From assembly GCA_021464245.1 (NCBI GenBank), contig JADCRB010000024.1, positions 374,181-438,180 of the forward strand: a DNA stretch of 64,000 bases, in the 5' to 3' direction. The stretch is from Carallia brachiata (lineage: Eukaryota; Streptophyta; Magnoliopsida; Malpighiales; Rhizophoraceae). Of this stretch, positions 1 to 14,606 are shown piece after piece. Position 1 is the stretch's first letter. The number at the start of each line of letters is the position of its first letter. The translations under genes and the position numbers were made by a program. The notes beneath the pieces were generated by a model. That model had not been told where the DNA came from, made no database searches, and saw nothing but the letters and a program-made list of their open reading frames with translations.

Positions 1-3000
1 GTGAGAAGACACGTCGTGTGCTTGAAGAGAACTTCAATCAAATTTTTTAAATAATACGCACAAGACGGATCAGAACCAAATATCTGCACCCAATAGTAGT
101 AATATTAATTATCAGGTTGACGAAAATGAAAAGAAAAAAAAAAGGAAAGAAAGATTGCTCAAGGCTAAAGAATAAATACTTTTATGACTTCGCTAGAAAG
201 ATAAAGAAAACAAGGTTGGTGATGCTGTTGATATAGGCCTTGGATCTCTTCTAGCATTGCTCCAATTGTAATACCCATGAATCTTCCAGAAGTTCTCACC
301 TAAAGAAATCATCACGAGGACTCAAATTTATCACCTCCAAATAACAGGATAGCACTGTACTATTGGCAAATTAAATGAGAACTAAAAGGTCAATGCAAAC
401 TCAAGCATCACAAGCTCAAAATCTGCTGACAAAATTCAATGGAAACTTATGTGCATAAGTTGTCCAAGGTTGCCAGGAACAACCTGGGACAGTGTTAAAC
501 CAAGGGAAGATAATCTTCATATGTGTAAGAAAAATCCATGTCAAACATCATTTGATTGCCTAACTTCTTGTTCCCATTTTCTTCCGTTCACCTATTTCTC
601 AGTGTAAAAAGTTCAGTCACTCACTGCATATTTGCAAGCTCGGCAAAGAGACTCCATTATCCGCATATCCCAAGCACGACTGCAAAAGAAAAACATGTGA
701 CAGAGCTAGAGGGAAAATCAGGTCTAATCGTGCAGGTAACTTATTTTCTGGGATTAGTCTGAATATGCTTACAGGTCAAAGATTACTTTGAGAATTGGCC
801 AAAGCCTTTGAATTGCATCAGCCACAGCTTCAGGGTGGCTCACGTACCTGAAAATGGTTTAGTTGCAACCTGAAACACCCACAGATTTGTTGTACACATA
901 CAAAAAATATAAAAAAAAAAAGCATTTTGCCCCTGACCTAAAGATGTATGCAAGTCTATCTATATGCACCGTTAACTCATGGGCAGGTTTCTGTTCCAAC
1001 AATTCTGGACCTTGGTTGATAACTTCCTGGTTGAGCAAATTGTAAACACGATAGCATCAATGACAAGTCAACCAATGATGGAAAAAACCCCCACCGGAAA
1101 ACAACCTAACCTGTAAAGGAGTAACAACTGGCGAGCATAATTTCTCCAAAGCCTGCTTAGCCAGCTCGGGAGGAAGTTCTGTAATGACCATGCTGCAATA
1201 CAAGGCATCCAAGTCAAGTGCTCAGTGCAAAACAAAAATCAAGTGTCATCACTAATCCCATTTGTCAAGCGTAAAATTACCTCAAGGCTTCCACTACATG
1301 CAAAGAGTCCTCAGCAGAGACTTTAAAACTACCTTCTCCAATTACTGCTCTGTAATATATGGAGAAGAGGTCATCAAAATATCCAGAAAGCTTTCTCCGA
1401 CAATCTACATTCCACAAGAAAAGCATGCCTTCATATTTGAGAAGATTCTGACAAGATAGGAAAGTATTATCTGGAGCAAACGGAATTGAGTGACAGGGAT
1501 GACACTGGGGGAGCTAATCAAAATGAGAATGAAACAAGATATAACAGGCTGAGGTGTATCCTAAGGCTAGACTATAAAACAAACACTAATAAAACAAACA
1601 CAAATCATTTCACATCCCTCAAATCCCTGCATCTTTAATTATGATGAACCAAAAAAAAAAGTGAATTAATCATGATTAGCAGTTTCCTCAACTCAATTTG
1701 AATTCTGAGAGACATGATTGCTTTGCACACATAATTTTTCTGTTTGCCGAAACCAGAATCAACACACCTCCCAACAAAAATAATATGAAACTTTGCTCTA
1801 TAGCATATCAAGTCCAAAGAAATACAACTCACATGCACAGCTCATTACAATAAAAAGAAAAGAAAAAAAAAAAAACAAAATGGGATCATTCCCGTCAATT
1901 AAAGTGGTATGCATCATTGTGCATCCCATTGACGACAAGGTATCCAAATTCAAGACAACATCAGTTGAGAACAATAACAGATGGCTCATGATCTCTGTCC
2001 AGCTACAGGCTAAACAACAAGACTCACAACTTATCTAAAGCAAAGTGCTAGTCTCCTGGTTCCTTCTGGTTCCTTGAGGACACGTTTAGTTTGGCTAAAA
2101 ACCAGATACCAGCACTTAAACTTGCAGAAAGAAGGCCAACATTTCCTTCATGACCAACTATTCAATCCATTATAATGAGGTCACCTAGCATATATATTTT
2201 CAAACAGAGTTGTGACATTAGCATTCTTCGCAAATTATATTCATTAAGCAAGAACATCCAAGGGAGCACATGCAAATAAATATAGAAAAACAATCATCCA
2301 AAATGCCACAGACTAATTGGTTGGATGACTTGACAGATAAAAACCAAGAAGTTTTACTCCGATAAGTCCTGATTATCATACAGGCAAAAGTTTGATGAGG
2401 AATCAGATATTTAGACAACATAAAGGATTATCTACCATCACATATGTGCCTGAATGCCACAGCTGCAGCAGCTGCAGAATCTTCTGATGTACCCATGCCT
2501 TGCATCAGAATTTTCATGACTGAGGACAACAATGGCAATGCATCTGACGCAGTATTGAGCCATTTTGAATATGCTCCGATTGTTGAGCATACTGAAAATT
2601 TTAAATACAAAGTTAAATTACTCATCCAGAGGCACCTGACTTGGTGAAGCAAAAATGCTGAGGGTTAGGGACCGAGTAAATGATACCACTACATGCACCC
2701 ATATTGTTTATATCCCGGCTAAATAAGATAACCATGGGTCCCCATGGAAGGAGAAAAGAAAGGGGAAAAACATTATAAATACTATGTGAGATATATTACC
2801 TGTCTGAAGCAGCTGAGGCTGGTGAGGAAATTCCAAAAACAATGACATAATCTGTTCAAAGCAAATCACCCAATAAAACTTCAAATCTTCCAAGGGTTCC
2901 AAAAACTAAGTCATGAACTGCAATTGAACAATTGACTGATGACACAGAAATCAAAAAATATGCGCAAACAAGGACTGGAAGTTGTGCTGTAAGACTACAA

Positions 3001-6000
3001 GAGTAATGCTTTGGCTGAAGGGGAGCATTACCTATAATAGATATTGCACAATTAATACCATCAAGTGGATGGCCTCGCAAATGCCCTTTTTTTCATCATT
3101 GTATTACGAGTTTGACATAGGCATGCGATGAACAAGTAAACTAAATACAGAGATGTCATAACCAAATCAATGAGAAAAGGCAATGAAACAGCACCACTGA
3201 CTAGTGGAGACACACATGCCACAGAACAAATTACAGGAAATTTTTTAAGACTGCAATTGAAGAAACAGTGATGAAGCTGCATTCTTAGGAGATGGCCATT
3301 TGGGAACAGATCTGGAAAAAGGTAAGCATATTTAAACATACTTTTGGTGCTCATGAGGTTGTCTCCAACACCCTTACTTAAATAGAGCCTAAAGTTCAAG
3401 CTTAGCCTTAGGACGCAAGGACTTGGCTGAAAGGTCCCAAAAATGAATAAAGTGCACAAAACTTTGTAAGTAAATCAATGTCAAGATTAGGAACTAAAAA
3501 CAATTCAAACTTTCGAATAGACACAAATCAAGTAACTAAGTATCCAAATCCTCTTTTCTGATGGACCAAAAAATATATCCAAATGACAAATTGTTGTCAT
3601 ATGTCACAATAATAACATTGTGAGAATGATTGGTCCCCAATTGTTCTAGGGCAAACAAACTTTCACACTAAATTCCAATCAATGCCAAATAGACAGTTTT
3701 AATTGCTCGCCGATTGTTATTTCAATAAGTAGAAGCTCAATTCCATCAAATCAAAAGCCTATTGAAATAAACTAATATTCCAATTCCAATCAAACTTAAA
3801 TTCTGATAGAGTTTAATATATGATCCATTATTGGGTCTCACTCAACCACTTACATTGTGTTTAGAAATGAAAAAGTGGGAGGAATTCCATCTAAGAGGAA
3901 AGAATGGGGGTTGCAATTGGGTTATTGCTCTTGTTAAGGAAACAAGCGGGAAAATATATATATATATATATATATATATTGGGGCCGGGGGTTTTTTCCC
4001 CGGGGCCCCACAAAAGGCATTTCCCCCACTTATGAAGGGTAATGGTGAGGAATGCGGCTGGCCTTTGGCCAGTCGCTGCTTTTTCTTTTTTTTTTTATGT
4101 TTTTTAGTTTTACTTTTCTACCCTTAGTTTGATTTTCTAATTCTTATCTTTCAAGGGCAAACTAGGTATTATCATACCAATATTTTCTTTCCTTTCACTT
4201 TCCACTCATTCCCAAGCACAATATTTTTAACTTTCTTTTCTCACATTATACTCTCCCAAACACAAGGAGGATGGAATGCATTCCTCTCTCCCAACATTCA
4301 TTCCTCTCACTTTCATTGCTCTCATATTCTTCACCCCCTAAATTTTTCCCCAAACAAAGGTTAAGCTTTTAGGTTGAATGGTTTCCAAACCCTTCATGAC
4401 CAAGAATCATGAGTTTGAATCATGTGAATTTCTAGAGCCCAAAAGAACCTTGTTTGTTCACGTTTCCAGCCTAAGACAGCTAGTTTTTACATGAGGGGTT
4501 GTGATAGAGATTAATATATGATCCGTTCTTAGGCCTCACACAACAAGTTAAGCTTTTGGGCAGAATGATTTCTTGACAAATTCCATCAAAACCAAGTCCA
4601 ATTCTAAACAAAACATAATTGCACAATTTTGTTCCATACAGTTAGGGCCGACAGAGGATAAAACATGTTTCAATTTCCTTTTTTGTCATTTTCCCATAAC
4701 TGCTGTTTTGTGTAAGTTCCTCATTTTTCCTACCTCATTCTATTTCACTCTTGTAAGTGCATTGACAGTGACATGTGGGATCAAGTGACAGGCCGGAAAC
4801 ACTTCAACATAATACTCATAAAATAAAACAAAAAAGAATAGCACAGGAATGCAAGAAATATTATACCTTGGGCATTATTTCAGCTTCAACTTTTGAGACA
4901 TAACTAGCTATAGCCCTGATGCAAAACAAAGCAGCTTCTGATGGACACCATTCACTATTCCCATTTCCCCAGCAAGCTTGGGCCTTAATTAATAAAAAAT
5001 CAGTTTGAATTTATAAAAGGGTACGAGCAACAACAAAAGCGGGAGTAACAAAGGAGAAGAAAAAAGCTCATTAAGGCATTACATCGTAAAAAAGGACATA
5101 TTTTCATGTAAATAAAATTACCACATTTGAGACACATCACAAGAAATCATCGCAAGTAAGGTAAGCCACACAGAACAGAAACCATTAAATGCCAAGAAAA
5201 TGCTACTAAGCATTTCCAGCAGTCATTTTGGCTAACAGGGTTCGTGAAAACAAACTAATTCATCAAGTATCAAACCCAATATCGGTTTGTTGTAGATCGA
5301 AAATAAATCTATTGAAAATTCACAATCAAATCCAAGGAATTTGAAAAGCTTGACCAAGGTACAATACAGATAAACTATATTGCACCCCTTGCCAAAATGA
5401 ATGATTGAATCTTTACGCCACAATGGTGGCAAGCTATCGTTAAATTGTTTCTTACATCTGTTTCACAGAGTGAGAGAACTTTTATAGCTTCCAAATATGT
5501 AATACACACCTCAGCAAGCTTCACATAAAGAATTTTCAGAGTTGCATCACCACCAAAAACTGATGCTACATCAATCAATAAGTCCGCAACAGCTAGTAAA
5601 ATCGAAGATTGTGTTAGTAATGGAGAAGGCTAGATGTCTTATCTCATTAATGTGAAAATACAAGATGCACAATCAGTGAAGAATATAGATGATGAATGAC
5701 GAGATGGTTTATACACCTCTGTGCATCAAACAAAATAGAAAACGCAAAAAGACAGTAGCGGCAGCAATAGCCGAACCAATGCCAACTAAGTCTACTAATA
5801 ACCCAGATTACTGCAGGAAATCAAAGAATGTGCAGTGCCAAACGGCTTATGATTACCATATCTAGTCTGTTTAAATTCCTTGAGGTCCTCAATAGAAAGA
5901 TTTTGATAATCTTGGGGATATTGAACTCGAAAGATAACCTGCAGCAAAAAAAATCAAAGCTCTTCAAAGATTTCTGAAGAAACAGTACACGACAAAGGTA

Positions 6001-9000
6001 AGTAAATTGCCTGTTTACACTATGTTTCACTTAAGAAACTATGTATCAATTATTCTTCAGTATCAAAAGGACAAAGTTCGGGCATTCTTCCAAGTTTTGC
6101 AAAGACATACATGAGGGAAGAATGTTGTGTACCTAAATATACATTCCTTAAAAGAATATATTTATTGGAAAAAACAAATGAGACGTAAACAGATATTATT
6201 TCGAAGTAAAATTGAAAACTTAGTGAAATGGATGGATATAGAAACACAAGGAGAGAAATACAAAAAAGAATACCTTTAAGAGGCCAAATCATGCAAACCC
6301 ATGGTTCTCAAAAGAAATTCAAAAGAAAAAGAAAAAGGGACAAATATTATAGGACTGCCAAAGCCTCCATTGACCAGATTCATAAATTCTGGTGAGCAAA
6401 AGGAATGAAAGTTGCTTTAGTCTAATGCTCCTGTTAGACACTAGAAAGCCCACACTTAAATGGACTATATATTGCTTTGATATTAACTACTAGGTGACAT
6501 TCAAGGGGAAATGCTACAGCATGAATAGTATAGCTATCGAACAACTGCACACGATCAACCTTTATGTATGGGACTAGTTAACAACAGGCATAAAATTTCT
6601 ATCCAGAAAGTGAATCAGATTGCAAAGTAAGGCGCTTACATTCTTTTGCAGATAGTCAATGTATCAGAAAAAATGAATGCACTCAATGAGTTTGCACAAA
6701 AGGAAAACAAAATCAGGGCAGCATCATTTAATCTCAGTCACCATCATCAGTTTTTCAGCTACAAAGTTCAACTTCTTAGGTTCAAAACTGCCGAATTTTT
6801 CAAGAATTGAAGTTACAAATAACTAGTTCCAGGACTTCATAACAGAAAACTCACCAAGGACACAAGTGACTCATAAGCTGGCCGAAAAACTTGCAGCCTC
6901 CTACATTTCTCTGCTTCAATGGTTGCTTCATTGCCAAATGAAATATATGAATCCCTGGTAGATTCAAACAATCATATTCATAGCATCTTTGAAAAAAAAT
7001 ATATAGTAAATTTGTTGAGCTCCAGATGGATTTACCTCTTCGTCAGGATAACTTGAAGACTGTGCCAAAAATTAAAAGTCATAGAAGCAATGTCATATTC
7101 TGGGTGTGATGCCACTTGTAACAGTGCATTGACTATCATTATTGCTTCTTCAGAACCTGGAAAACAGAAAAAATGCCAATCCAACAAGAATGCAACAGAT
7201 CACGCCAAAAATATGGCATCACAAGCATAACAAATTTGAAATTTTTTGAAGTAGACAACAAGCAACAAAAATTTGCAAAACTTGCAACACACTTTGGACT
7301 ACATTGCCAATATTAGCAAACATGTATACCCGTTGCAATTAGCTCAACATATGAGTCACCCATGTCTGCAAATAGACGAGCGATGGCCTTCACATCTTCT
7401 TCATCCTAAAGGGAGAAAAAATAAATTATGACACAGTGGCATTCAGAACTGAAACACATGAAACATATGCAAAAAATGGCAAGAAAAGCAAAAAAGAAAA
7501 GAGCATAGCCATACTGATGAATAGAGACTCCATGCATTCATCTACGACACAGTTACCATTACATTGTACAAGTATATATTTTCTATAATTCCAGTGACAT
7601 AAATATTGGAGTTTATAAAAAATACATCCAGGGACCTCACCTAGCAGCTGAAGTTTTGTGGATGATTATTCAAGATTATATCAGAAGCTCTGTAACCAAG
7701 CAGTCAGTTAAACCACTGTCTCTTCTCCTAATCTAATTATTTTCAATAGTTCATGCATTCCAATAAACTTCCAAGGAAGGATCCAAGAGATTATAAACCA
7801 ATCCTGGGTTCTCGCCCAACAGCAGAAACTTTCTCGGTCAAATAATTCCTCGATAGGTGCAATATTTCTAAATTTCAAATTTTAGCTTAATGTTGTGCAT
7901 CTTGAATGTATAGCCATTGTTCTCAAATAAGTTAAAAAGAAATGACATCACAATGCAATGTAAGAATGCTTTGTTTTAATGGGCTCCAGTTTTAACCATA
8001 TACACCTTTATGACGCCATGGCTGGTAGACAATCATTCTGCTAAACAAAACAATACAACAAATAAAAGGGAGAATTAAAGCATAGAATACTCTAATCAAA
8101 GGCCAAAAATTATGGTTCAAATAGTTTGTAAATTGACCATGCCACCACAATGACATATATTTAGAATTTCTGATTTTCTGTTATCATTCTTACAGATATT
8201 CAATAAAGCCAATTACAGGTGCAAGAAAGACAAATATCGACAATTGCAGTCTCACAAATACCTTTGAAGGGTCTGTAAATTGTTCTTTGAGGCTCATAAC
8301 TTGAGGCACGATTGTTTGAATTAAGGGCACTTGTACAGAAATGCCACCAGAATTTCCTGCTGTTGAATAGTATATCAATTCTGAAATGACTGCAAAGATC
8401 AGGAAAATATCGTATAAAGGATGAGCATGGACTGGACGCAGGTACCCTCTATTAAAGAAGCACAAAAAACATGAAAGATGCATCAATTGATGACAGCATT
8501 TTTCTTTTCCAAACCACAAATTTGAAGATACACAGACATGTAAATGTCCCCATTTCACTGAAATGGGAGGGAAGATTGGGGTTGGGTAGATAAGGAAATT
8601 CTAATGCACATGCTTGCCTATAAGAGAATCCACATTAAGATAGTGTGTCAGGATTTATAATGCACCAACTCTATTCAAAGGAAAAGGAACCAACCTCCCA
8701 AGTACTTGTCATTCACATATCCTTTTTCAAAGGAAACTTGTCTAAAACTACCTAAGTGGTAGGATGCGAGATGGATCAAGAAAAATGTAGCTCCAGTCAT
8801 AATGCATCAACGATTCTCTGCATGTGTGTGTGTGTGCAGTACAGAAGCATGAAATCAAAAGTGATCAAGTAGCTGAAAGACATATTGTACTTAGCAAAAC
8901 AGAGCGACCCACAACAAATAATAGACTAGAACCCGTCAATGCATCAATGGGAAACAAATTTTCCCGGTCCATCATTGTATGAAGCAGGGCATTCCCAGCA

Positions 9001-12000
9001 ATTCTAACACTAGAATCCTAAGGGAAACACTTTTAATACAAGGAAACAATTTTCTGTGCATAAACACTTCATATTGTAACATATTATATACAGCAATTAT
9101 CATACCTCTCTGGCCAAGGGTGGCTGGCTATGAACTTTTATCTGCTAAATAACACTCACTATCACTTCAACAATGGACTAACTTAAATCCAAATATCTTT
9201 GTTAAGGTCTAAATATTTAACATTTACACCATGACTCAGAAACGGTTTCTACAAAAGTTCTCTAACCTGAACCAGTTATATGCAAGACCTACATAAGTGC
9301 ATTTAAAGAACAAAAAGAAATATACCAAACAATCAAAACATAAATGCACTTTCTTTGTTAAGACTGTAGTACCATTTACCGCAGCCTCTGATAAAATGTC
9401 AGAACTCAAACTCAAAAGAGCTGTGAGAACCAATGGGTGAGAAGCAAGCACAGTCCCAGGGATCCTGCAATTGACATCAGTCAGCGTAGCTGCCAGAAAA
9501 TTCCCAGCACATACTTCTCGTCAACGACACAACCTTAAGGTTGGCCCAGACAAAAAATGACATCACGCAAAATCAAATTAGTGCTAGAGTATCAATAACC
9601 ACAAATTTTATGAAGCTATCTGTATCATGCAATCAGATGCTCTCCAATCTTCAATAGTGCTTCTACAAAAATCAACAATATTCTACAGTGTTCGGAAAAT
9701 AGCATTGACTAAGCTGCAAATTTTCATGGACCAAAAAAAAAAAAACCCACAAAGGAACAAAAATACATGCACAACTTTCCTCTTAAGCTCAATACCATTG
9801 ACACTCTAAATAAATATGCCCCCTAATCTCAACTAGGTTCATTTAGCTTATTCTGAACACATTTCTGGGATATCTGAAGAACAATTTGGTTTCTCTTATC
9901 TGTTTATCACAAGTAGCTGGGATTGCTTTCCTACAAAAACCATCTGACATTAATGTGTTTCTCATGCCTTACTGGCTAGAACCTACTCTTTTGGTGAATT
10001 CTTAAGTATTATTGCCTGCAATCAGAAGCAAATTCTGAACAATCAGAAACCACCACTAAAATTTCACCAAATTACATGGAAGTACCTAGAAGTAAATAAG
10101 AAAATTGCTTTGCCAAGCAGACATCATTTCCAAGTATTACGAGTAGAACGAATTGCGTACCCGTGCTGTAATCGAAGCCAAGAAGCAAATGCCTCAAGAA
10201 CCTAAGAGAATTAAAGTAATCAAAACCAAAGTTAGTTCAGCAATTCAACCAGAAATATTGTATACTCCCAACATCAACTTATAAATAATGACACATAGAA
10301 GAGCTCCAGCACAAACTTCACATAGCAGGAAACACGCTAACAAGGACAAAGAAGACAGCATTCCAACACCATCCCACTTTTAAACTTTTAGCCTTCTTTC
10401 AGGACCTTATAAAAATTAGGTCTGACTGAAACAAGGCAATTCAAAGACATATTCAAAAGGAAAGAGTATAGGCAACAAAGTTGACCATGAATTATAGAAC
10501 TACCATTAGCTACTGTTTTTGAAAGTAATGTCGTGTGCACTGAGACAGTGCTCAGAAGAAAACATCAAATACCACTAAATGAAAGTAGTTGGTTTCTTGT
10601 AAATTCCTAACATAAAAGTCATGCAATAACAACAGCTAAATGGACCTTTCATGGACATTAACACCAATATCCAAACGAACCTCAAAGGAGAAAAGAACAA
10701 GTACAACGGTTTGGAACACGACAATTTATACACACCACAAGGTTTTACAATTGAGTTTGATGACATTCATTCTTTAGCTCTGAATAATGAAGAATCTGAA
10801 CACTGGAACAACAAGGAACATAAACTTGTTGATACCCAACATTAGTCCCTTGATCAAGTTCAACTAACATATATGTCCTAAAGCCTTTCATTAATTTTAT
10901 AAGTTTCAGCTTGCACCCAAGGAATGCATCATCACTCACAACCAGAAACTGGGTAAAACGTTTGATAACTATATGTCATTACGAAGTGCCACCTCAAAAG
11001 GTTTTGCAAGCACACAAAAAAAAAAAAAAAAACAAAGAAGAAAAGCTAAGGCAGGAAAATTGCATTAATAGTGCTCGTACGATGCTTAATAAAACCTAGC
11101 AAAAATAGTTCCCACCTGCTCCTTGAGCTCATTGATTTTCAAACAAGCTGTCAAAATATCAAGAACAATGGTCATCTGAGAAGTGAGCTCTTTTTCAAAT
11201 TGGCGGCGTCTTTCTGAACGAGCAGCTATTTTGTAGTTGAATGATTCCTATTTTGGATAAAAAAACAATTGAGAACAGGACGGATGTGCAAAGGCTGACT
11301 ACAAATCAAAGACAGCCAATAATCAATTCAACTAGAAAAAAAGTTCAACTAGAAAAAAAGTTAACTTTATGAATTATATATAGCTTTTTCTTTTGTTCAT
11401 TTAATGAAAGTCATTAACTATTTTGTTTTGCGTTCTACATTTGGACATTAAACATTGGCACAACTAATGTCTGCTTAAGCCTTGAGATATTGGTAATCCA
11501 AACAGAAAAATGCCATCCAATCTTCTGCAGAAACACCATGCTGTTTTTTCTCACATACTTATAAGTGCAAAAAAAGTGAGCAAGATTTTATCAGAGTTTC
11601 TGTAGAGTTTGGCAAAGAAATGAAAAGGTATATCTTCTATCTTTGCATTACTTTTGCCGTTCCCATTAGAAAACAGTGTGACATGTTGCACAAACAAAAT
11701 GTACCTCAGGTAAAACTGTAAGTAGCTCCAAGAATCCTGGTATATATTCTGGATGAGAATTCATCTCATCCTTCAGCCAGTTGACTATACCACCATCCCC
11801 CCAATCTGCCGCTGGAACTTGTACAGCCAAGGCAGCAACAGCAATGCTAATCTACAGGCAAAAACATTTGGTGCTGTATCATCTTCATAATCAAAAGCTG
11901 CGCTAGAATAATATGTTTGCAAAGGAATTTTAGAAATGATACCTGAGTCCTTACTTTTGGGGGCCCTCTATGAAATTTTTTCAATAAGGTCTGCAATCAA

Positions 12001-13758
12001 ATTACGTAGACAACATCAAAAGGCAATCAAGCAAGTGTGTACAACATAACTGACATAAGGGGAAACAACATCTCTCATGATCAATTAACTGCCCAATACA
12101 ATAAACAGAAATAAAACATAGGACCAAATTTTTATGGTCTCAACAAAAAAAAAAAAAAAGAGCTGCACAAGTGCACATGCAGTACCAGGAAAGCCAAGAC
12201 CAAAAAACAATAAAATCAGTTTTTCCAAGGAAGAAATACTCAAGTCCATGGCTTCCCCAGTATATCATCCAAGCCACTTTCCTAAAACTGAATTCATGCT
12301 CACTAGCTTCTACCACCTACAAAATAAAGTTAAACATGTACTAACAAATGCTGAGGATCAAATATAATTACACCCATTAACTAATTTGGCTCTGATATGC
12401 TGATGTTTACCCAACATTGCACAGTGCGATATCATCTCTTCCCCATTCTAGTTCAGCTAAAATAGTCTGAAAAAAAGGATGAACAAACTAAATGCATGCT
12501 GAAGAACGAAAGATGGCACAATAAAAAATGGGTGGTTTAGCACAAAATTACTCCCTGAAAAGCAAAAAATGCATAGAATTGCTACCAACATCCTCATAGG
12601 ACTACGAATTTAACAGCAATCAATGGCTAAACATCATCATTGCCAATACACATTCTTCTTTTTAACAATTACATGGAAAATTTTATGTCATTTTTTTCTA
12701 ATCAAGGATCTAGAAATGACCAGAAAAGAATCTCATTATAAGAATAGATCAAAATCGTTTATCAGGCAATTAAAGCAGATTAATGCAAGTCATCAAAAAA
12801 GGTGACTGATATACTACATTAACTTTCCTGCCAGTACATCAATTCAAAGTTCAAGCTATTTATCCTCTGTAGTTTCAAAAGATTTATGCAGAAGTGATTT
12901 TATGAATAAACAACAACACCAGCAACAACACATACGAGATCAAATCCAAGCTTCTTCAATGCCTAGAAGCACGCATTAAACCTCACATTTAAAGAACTCC
13001 GTAACGGTCGAAAAGCTTCGGAAGGTAGTTCTTCAAAATCACGCTGTACCTAAGATCAGATACAACTGGAGTAAAGCTTGAGTCACTTAAAATCAAAAAA
13101 AAGAAAATGAAATTATTAAGATGAGGGGAAAGCAAGAAAGAAAGAAAGGGAATGCTTTCCCACATTAAAAGCGCAATCAACAGATAATGTCTCTAAATCT
13201 TTGGAGTTAAATGTGTAATCTGCTAATACAGAATTTCTATCCTCATAGATTCCACAAATGCAGAATTGACATTTTTGGATTCATGAAAGTTCAATACACC
13301 TTGCTTCTCAGAGTCTGGGAACAAAAGATAAGGGTTTCCATATTGCTAGAAGCATCATGCAGCAAATTATCAGCAACCTGAAATTGTAGGAAATTGACCC
13401 ATAAAAATGATTCTATACAGAAAAGTACATATAGAGATCAACATCTGGCAAGGAGATCAAAATTTTTTTACAAAAGAGCTTCTGACAGAAAAATCTCCAA
13501 TACAGTGGTGCAACACAGAATAGCCTTCACAAACCTAAATAATAAATTTACAGCATAAAAATCAGCAGCATCAAACTCCGCATTAAAAAAAAAATGAATA
13601 TGCAAAAGGATAAATCAACGGTTGCCATAAAAAATAAATGTTTTCCAAACAAGGCATGCCCTAAAACCAGAATAGCCCCGAGCCAGGACCATCAAACCAA
13701 GCCTCCATTTTGGGTTGACATATTGTAAGCTTCTAAAGTAACGTATGTACAACATATA

Positions 13759-13798
<40 letters not shown>

Positions 13799-14606
13799 TT
13801 GACAGAATGCCGGGGGGAAGAAGCAAATGTCAGGACCCAGTTTCAAGCCAATATGACATTCGCTCCAGGCTGGAAACAACATGCCAAGCAAACAAGCAAA
13901 ATGCCGTCGGCTTATTTTCAATGCTAAAGCATGTTCTCATTCAACTTTCAGCTCAAATACAAAAATCTTTGTTTTTTTTTTTTTTTAATCTCCAGTCATC
14001 TAGTGAGTGACTCCAGTTTCAACACTCGTAATCCATCAACTTTATTTTTATCAACCAATAAATTTTTTGAAAAATTAATCACTAAAACCTACACGATAAT
14101 AAAACAATTATGCAAAAAGTAGGAATTCTCGGCAATGGTGATGCCGATTAGAAAATACTCGAATTTCAAAAACATACTGAAAAGAGAGCTTGCCAGCTTG
14201 CGTTTGAAACACGGCTAACAAACGATGAAATTCAAAAACCCTAAATCAGCAGTCAAAAACTAAGCACGCGTATACTCAAAATTATTTTTCTTAAAAAAAA
14301 AAAAAAAAAAAAAACGGATTCAAAACACTCACCGGAACTACAGACTGATCAAGAAACAATTTTCCAAATCATTCAAATACATTTCCAACAGTTAATTCGC
14401 TAATCGACCGACACGAAAACACTTGAAAAACTTGAATATTGAGATCCAAAAAAAGAGAGCCGAGAGGCTAGGGCATACGGCACCTGCCAGGCGTCGAGGG
14501 TGCGTTGGAAGCCTTGTAGCCAGCGATCGGCTTCCATCCGAACGGCGTCGTCCGGGTGATGGTACAGTGCGTTTAGGGCTTCCTTCACTGTGTTCTGGAG
14601 CTCCAT
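1..14606 (-). CDS. MOS14: MOS14 / transportin-SR (importin-beta family), 3' partial
   Basis: Nuclear import receptor that carries SR splicing factors into the nucleus; in Arabidopsis it is needed for correct splicing of immune-receptor genes. I rebuilt 24 exons by splice signals and fit to the family: 14484-14606, 13300-13377, 12987-13049, 11943-11990, 11705-11851, 11116-11247, 10161-10201, 9373-9464, 8262-8389, 7330-7405, 7036-7156, 6855-6954, 5857-5938, 5510-5592, 4867-4983, 2800-2851, 2436-2591, 1281-1404, 1111-1192, 938-1026, 773-847, 625-679, 180-299 and 1-83. They give about 755 residues without a frame break. The start MELQNTVKEALNALYHHPDD is the family N-terminus; later blocks include TLLKKFHRGPPKVRTQ, DIASMTFNFWHSLQ and GMGTSEDSAAAAAVAFRH. 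The last roughly 200 residues lie left of the window. The match to Arabidopsis At5g62600 is from memory. HEAT-repeat helices are expected for the family but were not mapped. Neighbour MYOB is divergent. Confidence 0.95.
3853..4360. mobile_element. Tourist/PIF-Harbinger-like MITE nested in the TRIM
   Basis: A 508-bp insertion interrupts the left repeat of the TRIM. It is flanked by TTA on both sides (3850-3852 and 4361-4363), the target duplication typical of PIF/Harbinger elements. Its ends are imperfect inverted repeats: CATTGTGTTTAGAAATGAAA on the left, and CCTTTGTTTGGGGAAAAATT reading in from the right. No transposase ORF. Inside are a (TA)n run at about 3954-3980 and a GC-rich foldback at about 3981-4012. 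Confidence 0.6.
3954..3980. repeat. (TA)n microsatellite
   Basis: Uninterrupted TA dinucleotide run inside the nested MITE in the MOS14 intron; a second run lies in intron 1 of the same gene. Length is likely variable between individuals. Confidence 0.9.
13758..13795. repeat. (TA)n microsatellite in MOS14 intron 1
   Basis: Long TA run between MOS14 exon 1 (ends 14484) and exon 2 (starts 13377). It reads open in several frames on both strands, but those frames are repeat artefacts. Confidence 0.9.

Larger units (their letters stand above)
3804..4578. mobile_element. TRIM-like miniature LTR retroelement in MOS14 intron
   Basis: Two direct repeats start TGATAGAG(T/A)TTAATATATG and are about 80% identical. 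The right copy (4502-4578) starts TG and ends CA. The left copy starts at 3804 and is split by a 508-bp insertion, resuming at 4361 to about 4393. The whole is flanked by a perfect 5-bp repeat AATTC at 3799-3803 and 4579-4583, the classic mark of LTR-element integration. The internal part is only about 100 bp, has no ORF, holds a tRNA-like GAGTTTGAATC near 4410 and ends in a purine-rich stretch (ATGAGGGG) just before the right repeat. It lies in the 2-kb intron between the exons at 4867-4983 and 2800-2851. Orientation is plus if that purine tract is the PPT. Confidence 0.75.

Noticed and set aside
4580..4788. ORF downstream of the TRIM in the MOS14 intron
   Set aside because: Intronic, compositionally ordinary, no domain and antisense to the gene.
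12925..12970. Possible MOS14 exon reading ALKKLGFDL next to an AG
   Set aside because: It does not match the family between RSSLN and TLLKKFHRGPP, which join cleanly across the exons at 12987 and 11990 without it.
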